Shown one piece after another: positions 1 through 6,864 of a stretch of 9,811 nt of DNA. Location of the stretch: positions 31,646 to 41,456 of the forward strand of contig DJWE01000091.1 of NCBI GenBank assembly GCA_002441465.1, given 5' to 3'. Position 1 is the first letter of the stretch. Each line of letters starts with the position of its first letter. The position numbers and the translations under genes were made by a program. The notes under the pieces are model-generated. The model was not told the origin of the DNA. It saw only the letters and a program-made list of their open reading frames with translations, and ran no database searches. The DNA comes from Propionibacteriaceae bacterium UBA6238. GTDB taxonomy: Bacteria; Actinomycetota; Actinomycetes; Propionibacteriales; Propionibacteriaceae.

Positions 1-851
1 CGGTAGGCCTCGGCCTGCTTGGTGAGGTCGTCGAACACGATCAGAACGTGCTTGCCGGCATACATCCAGTGCTGGCCGATCGCCGAGCCGGTGTACGGCG
101 CGATGTACTTGAAGCCAGCCGGGTCGGAGGCCGGTGAGTGCACGATCGTCGTGTACTCCATGGCCCCGGCCTCTTCCAGGACTGTGTGCAACGCGGCGAT
201 GGTCGAACCCTTCTGGCCGATCGCGACGTAGATGCAGCGGACCTGCTTCTTCGGATCGCCGGTGGCCCAGGCCGCCTTCTGGTTGATGATCGTGTCGACC
301 GCGATAGCCGTCTTGCCGGTCTTGCGGTCGCCGATGATCAGCTGGCGCTGGCCACGTCCGATCGGGGTCATCGAGTCGATCGCCTTGATCCCGGTCTGCA
401 GCGGCTCGTTCACCGACTGGCGATCCATCACGCCAGCGGCCTGGAGCTCGAGCGGACGCCGCTCGTCCACGTCGGTGAGCTCGCCGAGACCGTCGATCGG
501 GTTGCCCATCGCGTCGACCACGCGGCCCAGGTACCCGTCCCCGACCGGGACGCTGAGCACCTCGCCGGTCCGCTTGACGATCGAGCCCTCCTCGATGCCC
601 TCGGAATCGCCCAGCACGACGACGCCGATCTCGCGAACGTCCAGGTTCAGCGCGATGCCGAGCGTGCCGTTGGCGAACTCCAGCAGCTCGTTGGCCATGG
701 CCGAGGGCAGCCCCTCCACACGCGCGATGCCGTCGCCGGAGGTCACCACCGTGCCCACCTCGTCCCGAGAAGCGGCATCGGGGTTGAAGTTGGACACGAA
801 CGTCTCCAGCGCGTCCCGAATCTCCTCGGGGCTGATGGTCAGTTCCGCCAT
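1..851 (-). CDS. atpA: F1Fo ATP synthase subunit alpha (5' part, 283 codons)
   Basis: This is the non-catalytic nucleotide-binding subunit of the F1 head, which makes or hydrolyses ATP with the beta subunit on the cytoplasmic side of the membrane. The visible part begins MAELTISPEEIRDALETF, the usual alpha start. It carries the beta-barrel domain (about residues 25-95), the GDRKTGKT P-loop at residues 174-181, YVAIGQK at 208-214 and a Walker B region ending in FDDLTKQAEAY at 273-283. The gene leaves the window at the left edge, so the end of the nucleotide-binding domain and the C-terminal helical domain (the family is usually about 505-550 residues) are not seen. The ATG at 851 is preceded by GAAGG at 8 nt. 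It lies 21 nt after atpH. Nothing is broken in the visible part, and identification is firm by motif content. Confidence 0.97.
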   Translation of the reverse strand, partial: MAELTISPEEIRDALETFVSNFNPDAASRDEVGTVVTSGDGIARVEGLPSAMANELLEFANGTLGIALNLDVREIGVVVLGDSEGIEEGSIVKRTGEVLSVPVGDGYLGRVVDAMGNPIDGLGELTDVDERRPLELQAAGVMDRQSVNEPLQTGIKAIDSMTPIGRGQRQLIIGDRKTGKTAIAVDTIINQKAAWATGDPKKQVRCIYVAIGQKGSTIAALHTVLEEAGAMEYTTIVHSPASDPAGFKYIAPYTGSAIGQHWMYAGKHVLIVFDDLTKQAEAY

Positions 852-872
852 TTGTGCACCTTCTGCTTTCGA

Positions 873-1670
873 TTACTGGGTGAGTTGCTTGGTTGCTGCG
901 GCCAGGCGTCCGACGACGGTGCCCTCGATCACCTCGTCGCCCACCTGCACCCGGGCGCCGCCGAGGACCGTGGGGTCGACGACGACCTGGAGGCTGACCT
1001 GCCGGCCCAGCTGCCGCTCGATCACGGCCTGCAGCCGCTGCTTGTGTTCATCGGTGAGCGGACGCGCGACCGTCACCGTCGCGACGGCGCGTTGCCGGAT
1101 CGCGGCCGCCAGGCCGAGATAGCTCTCTGCGGTGGCCTCGAACGAGACCGCGGCCCTGGCCACCACGCGCCGGGCGAGCGCCACCGTGTCGGGGTTGGCC
1201 TTTCCGGCGAGCAGGTCATCGACCAGCGCCTGGCGCACAGCCACCGGCGCCGACCGGTCGTCCAGCGCCTGCCGCAGCGCCGTATGTGCGATCACCGTGC
1301 GGGTGAACCGGAACAGCTCGTCCTCAACCGCGTCCAGGGTCCGCGAAGCCAGAGCGTGCGCGAACAGCGCGCGCACCCCCTGCCGGTCGATCGCCGCCAC
1401 CAGCCCGGACGCCGAACCCCAGCGCAGGCTCGCGGCCGCGGACACCACCGCCGCGGCAGCCGCGCCGACCCGCGCGCCGAACAGGCCGTCGGCGAGCTCA
1501 CGGCGCCGATCATCGGGCACCGTGGGATCGGCCAGCGCGTTGCGCAGCGAGACCTGACCGCCGAGCAGGTCGGCGACCGCGAACAACTCGTCCGCGAGTT
1601 CCGGACTCGACTCCTGGACGTCGAGCGCCCGGTCGAGTTCGGACAGCCGGGCCTCGGCCGCCGCGCTCAT
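873..1670 (-). CDS. atpH: F1Fo ATP synthase subunit delta
   Basis: This is the delta subunit (OSCP equivalent), the part of the peripheral stalk that ties the b subunits to the top of the alpha3beta3 head. The protein is 265 residues, the length usual for actinobacterial delta and much longer than the roughly 177 residues of E. coli. It is mostly helical and Ala/Arg rich. The diagnostic C-terminal block VLGGARVQVGDEVIEG is at about residues 236-251, and an ELFRFTRTV block lies near 120. The ATG at 1670 overlaps the atpF stop by 4 nt (ATGA) and is preceded by GGAG at about 5 nt, so translation is probably coupled to atpF. It is a stand-alone gene here, whereas mycobacteria carry a b-delta fusion. 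The stop is TAA. Confidence 0.95.
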   Translation of the reverse strand: MSAAAEARLSELDRALDVQESSPELADELFAVADLLGGQVSLRNALADPTVPDDRRRELADGLFGARVGAAAAAVVSAAASLRWGSASGLVAAIDRQGVRALFAHALASRTLDAVEDELFRFTRTVIAHTALRQALDDRSAPVAVRQALVDDLLAGKANPDTVALARRVVARAAVSFEATAESYLGLAAAIRQRAVATVTVARPLTDEHKQRLQAVIERQLGRQVSLQVVVDPTVLGGARVQVGDEVIEGTVVGRLAAATKQLTQ

Positions 1671-2203
1671 GCCTTCTCCGGCACGGGTTCAGCCTCGAGG
1701 TCGGCGATGAAGCGCTCCACGCTACGGCGGGCTCGCTCATCGTCCTCCAGGGACTCTCCCACGATCCGTCCGGCGAGCTGGGTGGCCAGGCCGCCCACCT
1801 CGGTCCGCAACTGGCTGATCACCTGAGCCCGCTCGGCCTCGATCTGCGCCCTGGCCGTGGCCAGCAGTCGCGCGGAGTCGGCCTGGGCCTGTTCGCGGAT
1901 CTCCGCGGCAAGGGTCACGGCCTGCGCCCTGGCCTCCTCACGGATCCGTCCGGCCTCCTCTCGGGCGGTGGCCAGCTGCGCCTGGTACTCGGCCAGCGCC
2001 GCGGCAGCCTCCGCCTGTGCGGACTCAGCCTTCTCGATACCACCGGTGATCTCGGCAGTGCGTTCGGCATAGGTCTGCTCGAACACCGGCACCACCTTCT
2101 TCGCCACCACCCAGAAGATGAGCAGGAAGAGGACGACGCCGGCGATCAGCTCGGAGAGGTGCTCGGGCAACAGCGGCCCGAAATCGACCTCCAGCGTGAT
2201 CAT
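1667..2203 (-). CDS. atpF: F1Fo ATP synthase subunit b
   Basis: This is the membrane-anchored peripheral stalk subunit that dimerises and links subunit a in the membrane to delta on F1. The 178-residue protein has a short extracytoplasmic N-terminus with LLPEHLSELI, one membrane helix at about residues 18-36, the conserved VVPVFEQTYAER turn, and then a long Ala/Glu/Arg-rich coiled coil to about residue 150 with the typical GGIEKAESAQAEA start. The length is typical. Start ATG at 2203 lies 12 nt after the atpE stop. Its ribosome site is weak (GAG only), which suggests translation depends partly on atpE. It overlaps atpH by 4 nt. The C-terminal end has a small acidic and proline stretch (EAEPVPEKA) that may vary between relatives. 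Confidence 0.95.
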   Translation of the reverse strand: MITLEVDFGPLLPEHLSELIAGVVLFLLIFWVVAKKVVPVFEQTYAERTAEITGGIEKAESAQAEAAAALAEYQAQLATAREEAGRIREEARAQAVTLAAEIREQAQADSARLLATARAQIEAERAQVISQLRTEVGGLATQLAGRIVGESLEDDERARRSVERFIADLEAEPVPEKA

Positions 2204-2215
2204 CTGCAGCCGATC

Positions 2216-2440
2216 TCAGAGCACGAACGCGAGCGCGATACCGATGATCGCGAGCGCCTCGACCACGGCGAAACCGATCCAGGCCGTGCTCAGCATCGCG
2301 CCACGGGCCTCCGGCTGCCGAGCGGTACCGGTGATCACAGACGAGAAGATCCAGGCCACGCCGAGGGCCGGGCCGAGCGTGGCCAGACCGTAGCCGAGCA
2401 TGTTCAGGGAGCCGTTCATGATGACTTCCAGCGGGAGCAT
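2216..2440 (-). CDS. atpE: F1Fo ATP synthase subunit c (proton-binding ring subunit)
   Basis: This is the 74-residue hairpin protein that forms the rotating membrane ring of Fo and carries protons one per subunit. Helix 1 runs from about residue 10 to 38 (GYGLATLGPALGVAW), the cytoplasmic loop has the invariant ARQPE at 40-44, and helix 2 contains the ion-binding carboxylate E61 in FAVVEALAIIGI. I see no sodium-site signature (no Q and ES combination), so proton coupling is expected. Start choice: the ATG at 2440 has AGGA at 8 nt. A second in-frame ATG at 2419 (MNGSLNML) has GGAAG at about 5 nt and would give a 67-residue form. The longer in-frame extension upstream of 2440 lacks c-subunit character and is not used. 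Confidence 0.95.
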   Translation of the reverse strand: MLPLEVIMNGSLNMLGYGLATLGPALGVAWIFSSVITGTARQPEARGAMLSTAWIGFAVVEALAIIGIALAFVL

Positions 2441-2448
2441 GTGCGCTT

Positions 2449-2452
2449 TCCT
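2449..2452 (-). promoter_or_regulatory. Ribosome binding site of atpE
   Basis: On the minus strand the core AGGA sits within AAAGGAAAG, 8 nt before the ATG at 2440. It supports 2440 over the longer upstream open frame. Subunit c is needed in about ten copies per enzyme, so a well-placed site here makes sense. Confidence 0.6.
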
Positions 2453-2474
2453 TTCGAGGGTTACTTGGCGTAGC

Positions 2475-3332
2475 TCAGTGTTCCTCGGCGATCGCCGAGG
2501 AGACGTATTGGGCAGTGAGGACGGTGAAGATATAGGCCTGCAGCACACCCACGAAGATCTCCAGGCCGAAGATCGCGAAGCTGAACACCAGGGAGACCCC
2601 CCCGGCGGCGATCAGGCCGAGTTGGCCACTCTCCAGCAGCAGCGTGCCGCCGACCACGAACACCAGCACGACCAGGTGGCCGGCGAAGAGGTTGGCAAAG
2701 AGACGAAGGCCGAGCGTGATCGGCCGGACGATGAAGTTCGACAACGCCTCGAGCGGGATGATCAGGAACCACAGCAGCTTCGGTACCCCAGCGGGGATCG
2801 TGCTTCGCTTGAGGTAGCCGAGCACGCCCCACTTGGCGATGCCGACCCCGTTGTAGAGCAACCAGCTGAGAATGGCCAGGCCCCAGGCGTACCCGATCTT
2901 GGAGAAGGTCGGGAACATGAACAAGAAGAACTCGCCGAACAGGTTGTTCACCAGGATGAAGCTGAACAAGGCGACCAGATACGGCACGAAGCGCTGGTAG
3001 TCGTGACCGACGATGTCGCGGGCCACCGTGTTGCGCAAAAGGTTGTACAACGATTCGCCGAGGAACTGCCGACGGCTCGGCACCACCTTCTGTGCGTGTG
3101 CCACCCACAGCCAGAACGCGATCACGACGGCAGCGCCGATGATCGCCTGGATGAGGTGGTTGTTCAGCCACGACCACTCCGCGCCGAGAGCGGGGAAGAT
3201 CGGACGAGAGCAGAAGTTCTCCACACCAGGAGGGAAACCGGTGGCGGATCCCGCCGTCTCGCTTCCACTCGCCGGTTCACCGAGGCAGACCGCCCATTCC
3301 AGCGGAATCAGCAGTCCGGTCACGCCGGGCAT
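2475..3332 (-). CDS. atpB: F1Fo ATP synthase subunit a (proton channel stator)
   Basis: Subunit a forms the two proton half-channels against the c-ring. The 285-residue protein has five to six predicted membrane helices. It holds the essential arginine R210 in ITLGLRLFANLFAGH, matching E. coli aR210. H219 stands where E. coli has E219, and E258 (FGLEIFVGVLQAYIF) stands where E. coli has H245, the reciprocal swap known from many bacteria. Q265 matches E. coli Q252. The N-terminal 50 residues are weakly conserved, Gly/Ser/Pro rich, with C16 and C41 likely outside the membrane. The ATG at 3332 is preceded by AGGAG at 5 nt. It lies 34 nt before atpE and 19 nt after the AtpZ-like gene. Confidence 0.96.
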   Translation of the reverse strand: MPGVTGLLIPLEWAVCLGEPASGSETAGSATGFPPGVENFCSRPIFPALGAEWSWLNNHLIQAIIGAAVVIAFWLWVAHAQKVVPSRRQFLGESLYNLLRNTVARDIVGHDYQRFVPYLVALFSFILVNNLFGEFFLFMFPTFSKIGYAWGLAILSWLLYNGVGIAKWGVLGYLKRSTIPAGVPKLLWFLIIPLEALSNFIVRPITLGLRLFANLFAGHLVVLVFVVGGTLLLESGQLGLIAAGGVSLVFSFAIFGLEIFVGVLQAYIFTVLTAQYVSSAIAEEH

Positions 3333-3337
3333 GCACT

Positions 3338-3342
3338 CTCCT
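3338..3342 (-). promoter_or_regulatory. Ribosome binding site of atpB
   Basis: The minus strand reads AGGAG (inside AGGAGAG) 5 nt before the ATG at 3332. It is the strongest site in the ATP synthase part of the window and fixes the atpB start. Confidence 0.65.
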
Positions 3343-3351
3343 GTCCGTCAA

Positions 3352-3546
3352 TCAAGCGGGTCGTCCGTACCGTGCGATGACCAGGTAGACGCCGGCAGCC
3401 GCGCCGACGACGATGCCCACTGGCAGGCACCAGGAGGTCTGCAACCAGCTGTCCAGGATCCAGCCCAACCCCCCATAGAGGATCAGCCCAGAGATCAACA
3501 TGCTGAGGACGCGAAGCCCTGCGTCCGATCCGCTCTGCTCACCCAT
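3352..3546 (-). CDS. AtpZ/AtpI-type small membrane protein of the ATP synthase operon
   Basis: A 64-residue protein with two membrane helices (about residues 12-32 and 41-57) and the pattern GGLGWILDSWL, a short polar turn, then PVGIVVGAAAGVYLV. This is the layout of the AtpZ/AtpI family (F0F1-ATPase subunit, Ca2+/Mg2+ transporter group), whose members lie ahead of atpB and are linked to ATP synthase assembly or Mg2+ uptake. That role is family knowledge and is not shown here. Start choice: ATG at 3546 (MGEQSGSDAG). GGAAGG lies only 2 nt upstream, which is tight. A GTG at 3558 would add four residues (MRKA) but has an even worse ribosome site. The stop lies 19 nt before atpB. C40 at the start of helix 2 is the only cysteine. 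Confidence 0.75.
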   Translation of the reverse strand: MGEQSGSDAGLRVLSMLISGLILYGGLGWILDSWLQTSWCLPVGIVVGAAAGVYLVIARYGRPA

Positions 3547-3673
3547 GGCCTTCCGCACCTTACCAGCCGGAATGCGCTCAGATCACCACTTGCCGAGACG
3601 CCAGCCGCCTCGATCGCGCGAGCGGCCCGGACGCGCCGGGACGTGACGAGCTGCGAGAGACCAACCTCGAGGA
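3547..3673 (-). other. Gap between the AtpI-like and AtpZ-like genes, possible internal promoter region
   Basis: This 127-nt stretch is the longest non-coding gap in the run from prfA to atpA, so it is the natural place for a promoter serving the ATP synthase genes. I see no convincing -35/-10 pair. A small inverted repeat is present (CCCGG at 3626-3630, CCGGG at 3636-3640). The 60-codon open frame reaching back across it shows no family features and is probably chance. Confidence 0.3.
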
Positions 3674-4138
3674 TCACCGGGCGTCCGGGGAGCGAACGGA
3701 TTCGTCGAAGACCGGGATCCGAAGCCTCGCGAACGTGCGGATCTCACCGGTCAACCAGCCCACCACGACGGCGATCGTCCCGACCGCGATCGCCACCGAG
3801 TCGAGCGCGGCAAGCCGATCCCGATTCGCCAGGGCGACCACGAGCAACGCGCCGAGCGCGCCGATCCGCGCCGCGTAGGAGACCAAGGACGCGAACAGCA
3901 CCCGACGCGGGTCGGCGTCCGCCATGAGTATCTGTACTGCCTGCCCGATCGTGAAGAACGCGATCGCGAGGACCCCGCCCAGCGCCGCCGACGCCGCTGC
4001 GCGCGGGCCGCCCGCGACGCCGAAGCCAACGACGCAGGCCGCCCAGGCCACATGTCCCCCGATCAGGCCGCCGAACAGCAGTTTGCGCGCGCGCTGGACG
4101 TTCGGGCTCGGCACCGACGGCGTCGCCGGATCAGGCAT
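3674..4138 (-). CDS. AtpI-like four-helix membrane protein (Rv1303-type)
   Basis: A 154-residue protein with four predicted membrane helices at about residues 21-43, 47-72, 80-104 and 112-132. It has a polar N-terminus rich in Pro/Ser and a charged C-terminal tail (RTFARLRIPVFDESVRS). It holds the place of M. tuberculosis Rv1303, between the WecA-type transferase and atpB, and looks like the ATP synthase protein I family, thought to help build the c-ring or tune the complex. The Gly/Ala-rich second helix (AALGGVLAIAFFTIGQ) fits that family. Its ATG at 4138 overlaps the end of the upstream gene by 8 nt and has no clear ribosome site, so coupled translation is likely. The assignment rests on position, length and topology, and there is no catalytic motif to confirm it. 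Confidence 0.75.
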   Translation of the reverse strand: MPDPATPSVPSPNVQRARKLLFGGLIGGHVAWAACVVGFGVAGGPRAAASAALGGVLAIAFFTIGQAVQILMADADPRRVLFASLVSYAARIGALGALLVVALANRDRLAALDSVAIAVGTIAVVVGWLTGEIRTFARLRIPVFDESVRSPDAR

Positions 4139-5234
4139 CGGAGGTCCGCGCGGGCCGGCGCCCCCAGGTGAGATAGGCGGCCACCGCGAATCCCGCGACG
4201 AATCCAGCGATCGTGACCGGATAGGGGAACAGCCCGACCATGACCACGCCGAAGGCCACCAGCGCCGTCCACAGCCACAGCAGAGCCACCGCGGCGCCGT
4301 GACTGTGGCCCAGGTTCAGCATCCTGTGATGCAGGTGCTGCTTGTCCGCCTGGTACCACAGCTTCCCGGCCAGAGTCCTGCGAACGTAGGCCAGGACCAG
4401 GTCCAGAACCGGCAGGGCCAGCACCGCCAGGGGCAGCAGCAGCGGCACGTAGGCGGCGAAGGCACTCCAGCCGAAGCTGTCCAGCTTCGACGGGTCGATC
4501 TGACCGGTGAGGCTGATCAGCGCGGTGGCGAGCAGAAAACCGAGCAGCATTGCGCCAGAGTCGCCCATGAACATCCGCGCCCGGTGGATGTTGTACGGCA
4601 GGAAGCCGAGGCAGACGCCGACGGTCGCGATCGTGATCAGGCTGGACGTGGTGGCACGCACCAGTTCCTGTTCGTAGGAGAGCAGGTAGGCGTAGGCGAA
4701 GAACGCGCCCGCGCCGATCGCGACCACGCCGGCGGCGAGACCGTCCAGGCCGTCGATCAGGTTGATCGCGTTCACGGCGACGAAGATGAACACCACGGTC
4801 AGCGCGATCGACGTCCCGTCGTCGAGGGAGACGATGGCGTCGGGCAGCGGGATCCAGTAGACCTTCACGCCGTTCAGCACCACGACGCCAGCCGCGAGCA
4901 GCTGCCCGGCGATCTTGGCCAGCGCGTTCAGCTCGACCATGTCGTCCATCACACCGACCGCGCAGATCAGCCCGCCGGCGAACAGCACCGCACCCGCGTC
5001 GTGGGTGACCAGGGGGAACCCGCCCAGCCAAGGCAGCTGTGCTGCGACCAACAGCGCGGCCGACAGGCCGAACCACATCGATATGCCGCCGAAGTACGGG
5101 ATCGGCTTGGTGTGCACGTCGCGGTCGCGCACCATCGCCACCGCGTTGTAGCGGAACGCCAATCGCCGGGCCAGCCCGCTGAGCAGATAGGTCACCCCGG
5201 CCGCGACGAGCAGCACCAGCAGGTATTCGCGCAT
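4131..5234 (-). CDS. wecA: Undecaprenyl/decaprenyl-phosphate sugar-1-phosphate transferase (WecA/MraY family)
   Basis: This polytopic membrane enzyme of the glycosyltransferase 4 family moves a sugar-1-phosphate (usually GlcNAc-1-P) from a UDP-sugar to a polyprenyl phosphate. In actinobacteria this starts the cell-wall linker or a surface glycopolymer. The 367-residue protein has about ten to eleven membrane helices and all the key blocks: HTKPIPYFGG at 41-50, the Mg2+-binding DD at 97-98, NLIDGLDG at 158-165, MGDSG at 223-227 and the WecA-type HLHH at 300-303. The HLHH block and lack of MraY features favour WecA/TagO over MraY. ATG at 5234 overlaps the previous stop (TGATG), with GAGG 4-5 nt upstream. 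It corresponds to M. tuberculosis Rv1302 in the same neighbourhood. The exact sugar cannot be read from the sequence. Confidence 0.92.
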   Translation of the reverse strand: MREYLLVLLVAAGVTYLLSGLARRLAFRYNAVAMVRDRDVHTKPIPYFGGISMWFGLSAALLVAAQLPWLGGFPLVTHDAGAVLFAGGLICAVGVMDDMVELNALAKIAGQLLAAGVVVLNGVKVYWIPLPDAIVSLDDGTSIALTVVFIFVAVNAINLIDGLDGLAAGVVAIGAGAFFAYAYLLSYEQELVRATTSSLITIATVGVCLGFLPYNIHRARMFMGDSGAMLLGFLLATALISLTGQIDPSKLDSFGWSAFAAYVPLLLPLAVLALPVLDLVLAYVRRTLAGKLWYQADKQHLHHRMLNLGHSHGAAVALLWLWTALVAFGVVMVGLFPYPVTIAGFVAGFAVAAYLTWGRRPARTSDA

Positions 5235-6019
5235 CAGGCCTCGCCGGTACCTTCCGCCGCCGGCGCCACGATGAGCTCGCCGCCCTCGGTCTCGACCAGA
5301 CCGGGCAACGGCTCGGACGGGTCCGCCTCCGGATCGAGTGCCGGCTCCGGGGCGGCCTCCGCCGGCTCCGACTCGGCGAGCTCAGCGGGTTCGGCGAGCT
5401 CGGGGACGACGGCCGCGAGCGCGGACCTGGAGATCAGGCCCTCCCGCAGGATCCGGGGTTCTCCGGTCAGGTCGACGATGGTGGACGGGATCCCGCCCGC
5501 GGTCGGTCCGCCGTCGAGGTACACCTCCACCCGCTCACCGAGCTGCGCTTCCGCCTCGGCCAGAGTAGTGGCCGCCGGTTGCCCGGACACGTTGGCCGAG
5601 CTGACCGCCAGCGGCCCGGTCGCGCGCAGCAGGTCGCGGGTGAAGTCGTGATCGGGCACGCGGACCGCGATACTCGCCCCGCGCTCGCCCAGGTCCATCC
5701 GCAGATGCGGATGCGCCGTCACGACCAGGGTCAGCGCCCCCGGCCAGAACGCGTCCGCCAGCGCGAGCATGGCCGGAGCGACCTCGTCGGTGAGCGCGCG
5801 CAGCATGCCCACCTCCGCGATCAGCACCGGCGGCGGCATGTCCCGACCGCGCTCCTTGGCGTCCAGCAGTCCCTGCACGGCTGCGGCGTCGGTAGCGTCC
5901 GCGCCGATGCCGTAGACGGTGTCGGTGGGCAACACGATGCACCGCCCCTGAGCCACGGCCGCCGCAGCGGCGTCGATCGCCGCGTCCGGATCAGCGCTGA
6001 TGTCCCACACCTTGGCCAT
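5234..6019 (-). CDS. Threonylcarbamoyl-AMP synthase (Sua5/YwlC/YrdC) with acidic C-terminal tail
   Basis: This enzyme makes L-threonylcarbamoyl-AMP from Thr, bicarbonate and ATP, the first step of the t6A37 modification of ANN-decoding tRNAs in the cytoplasm. The YrdC domain covers about residues 10-203, with LPTDTVYGIGADA at 30-42, AKERGRDMPPPVLI at 54-67, FWPGALTLVV at 91-100, SIAVRVPDH at 116-124, SSANVSGQPA at 140-149 and a closing ILREG at 190-194. Residues 205-261 form a tail with about 16 acidic and no basic residues, rich in Pro and Ala, that is unlike the Sua5 C-terminal domain. Start: ATG at 6019 has AGGA at 8 nt. ATG at 6028 would give the ATGA overlap with prmC but has no properly spaced site. 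The much longer open frame upstream is a shadow of prmC. Confidence 0.92.
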   Translation of the reverse strand: MAKVWDISADPDAAIDAAAAAVAQGRCIVLPTDTVYGIGADATDAAAVQGLLDAKERGRDMPPPVLIAEVGMLRALTDEVAPAMLALADAFWPGALTLVVTAHPHLRMDLGERGASIAVRVPDHDFTRDLLRATGPLAVSSANVSGQPAATTLAEAEAQLGERVEVYLDGGPTAGGIPSTIVDLTGEPRILREGLISRSALAAVVPELAEPAELAESEPAEAAPEPALDPEADPSEPLPGLVETEGGELIVAPAAEGTGEA

Positions 6020-6024
6020 GGGGT

Positions 6025-6864
6025 TCATCCTGCCAGCTTGGGCGCCCGGACGGCTGTGACGTATCGCGGACGATCGTTGAGGTCGACGTGGTCGCCGACC
6101 TGGGTGAACGCACCCGCGGAAGCGAACAGGTCGACCACGGCCTCGGACTGGACCTCGGCGTGCTCGGCGCACACCCAGCCACCGGGACGCAGCAGCCGGC
6201 CCGCCACCCGGGCCACCACCCGCAAGGCGTCCAGGCCGTCGGCGCCGGAGAACAGGGCCAACTCCGGCTCGTGCTCGCGGACGTCGGCAGCCACGTATTC
6301 CCAGGCCTCCAGCGGAATGTAGGGCGGATTGGCGATGACCAGGTCGACGGTGCCGTCCAGTTCGGTGAAGGCATCGGCCATGTCGCCTTCGACCAGCGCC
6401 ACCCCCGTCCCAGCCAGGTTCTGCTCGGCCAGCCGGCAGGCGCGCGTCGACAACTCCACGGCGTATTGACGACAGCCCGGTCGCTCGGCGGCGATCGCAG
6501 CCGAAATCGCCCCGCTGCCCGCACACAGCTCGACGACCACCGGCTCACCGTCCAGCTCGCCGAGCCGCTCGATCGCCCATCCGGTCATCACCTCGGTCTC
6601 CGGACGCGGGATGAACACACCCGGCGCCACCGCGACCGAACCTGTGCGGAACCAGGCGCGTCCGGTGAGGTACTGCAGCGGTACCCCTGTGGCGCGGCTC
6701 TCCACCAACTCCGCATAGCTCGCCGCGATGTCGTCACCAACCTCGGCCAGCACGGCCAGCCGGGACGGCTCCACCGCCGCAGCGTGGGCCAGCAGGGTGC
6801 GCGCCTCCGCTGCGGAGCCCAGGCGGTGTGCTCCGCCGGAGACGAGCTCGTAGACGCCGGGCAT
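6025..6864 (-). CDS. prmC: Release factor glutamine methyltransferase (PrmC/HemK)
   Basis: PrmC N5-methylates the glutamine of the GGQ motif of release factors RF1 and RF2, using S-adenosylmethionine. The 279-residue protein has the helical N-terminal substrate domain with VPLQYLTG at 61-68 and IPRPETE at 86-92. The Rossmann methyltransferase domain follows, with the SAM-binding VELCAGSGAI at 111-120 and the signature NPPYIP at 179-184 that grips the target glutamine. EHEPELALFSGADGLD at 198-212 is also typical. The ATG at 6864 overlaps the prfA stop by one base (TGATG), so the enzyme is coupled to its own substrate. This is the classical prfA-prmC pair. It was once called hemK and misassigned to haem metabolism. 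No clear ribosome site lies upstream. Confidence 0.96.
   Translation of the reverse strand: MPGVYELVSGGAHRLGSAAEARTLLAHAAAVEPSRLAVLAEVGDDIAASYAELVESRATGVPLQYLTGRAWFRTGSVAVAPGVFIPRPETEVMTGWAIERLGELDGEPVVVELCAGSGAISAAIAAERPGCRQYAVELSTRACRLAEQNLAGTGVALVEGDMADAFTELDGTVDLVIANPPYIPLEAWEYVAADVREHEPELALFSGADGLDALRVVARVAGRLLRPGGWVCAEHAEVQSEAVVDLFASAGAFTQVGDHVDLNDRPRYVTAVRAPKLAG
6028..6031 (-). promoter_or_regulatory. Ribosome binding site of the Sua5-type gene
   Basis: The minus strand reads AGGA, 8 nt before the ATG at 6019 and overlapping the prmC stop region. It is the main reason to prefer 6019 to the ATG at 6028. Confidence 0.5.

Noticed and set aside
138..1826. 562-codon open frame on the plus strand opposite atpA, atpH and atpF
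   Set aside because: It runs antisense through three well-identified genes. Its translation is a low-complexity Arg/Asp/His/Gly mix typical of high-GC shadow frames.
3626..3640. Small inverted repeat CCCGG/CCGGG as a terminator before the ATP synthase genes
   Set aside because: A stem of only 5 bp with no T run is expected often by chance in sequence this rich in G and C.
3495..3677. 60-codon minus-strand frame between the AtpI-like and AtpZ-like genes
   Set aside because: It overlaps the AtpZ-like start in another frame, has no hydrophobic segment or family pattern, and looks like chance in a high-GC gap.
3924..5651. 575-codon plus-strand open frame opposite wecA and the Sua5-type gene
   Set aside because: The translation is Gln/His/Arg/Asp-rich with no domain or hydrophobic core and is fully explained as the complement of the real minus-strand genes.
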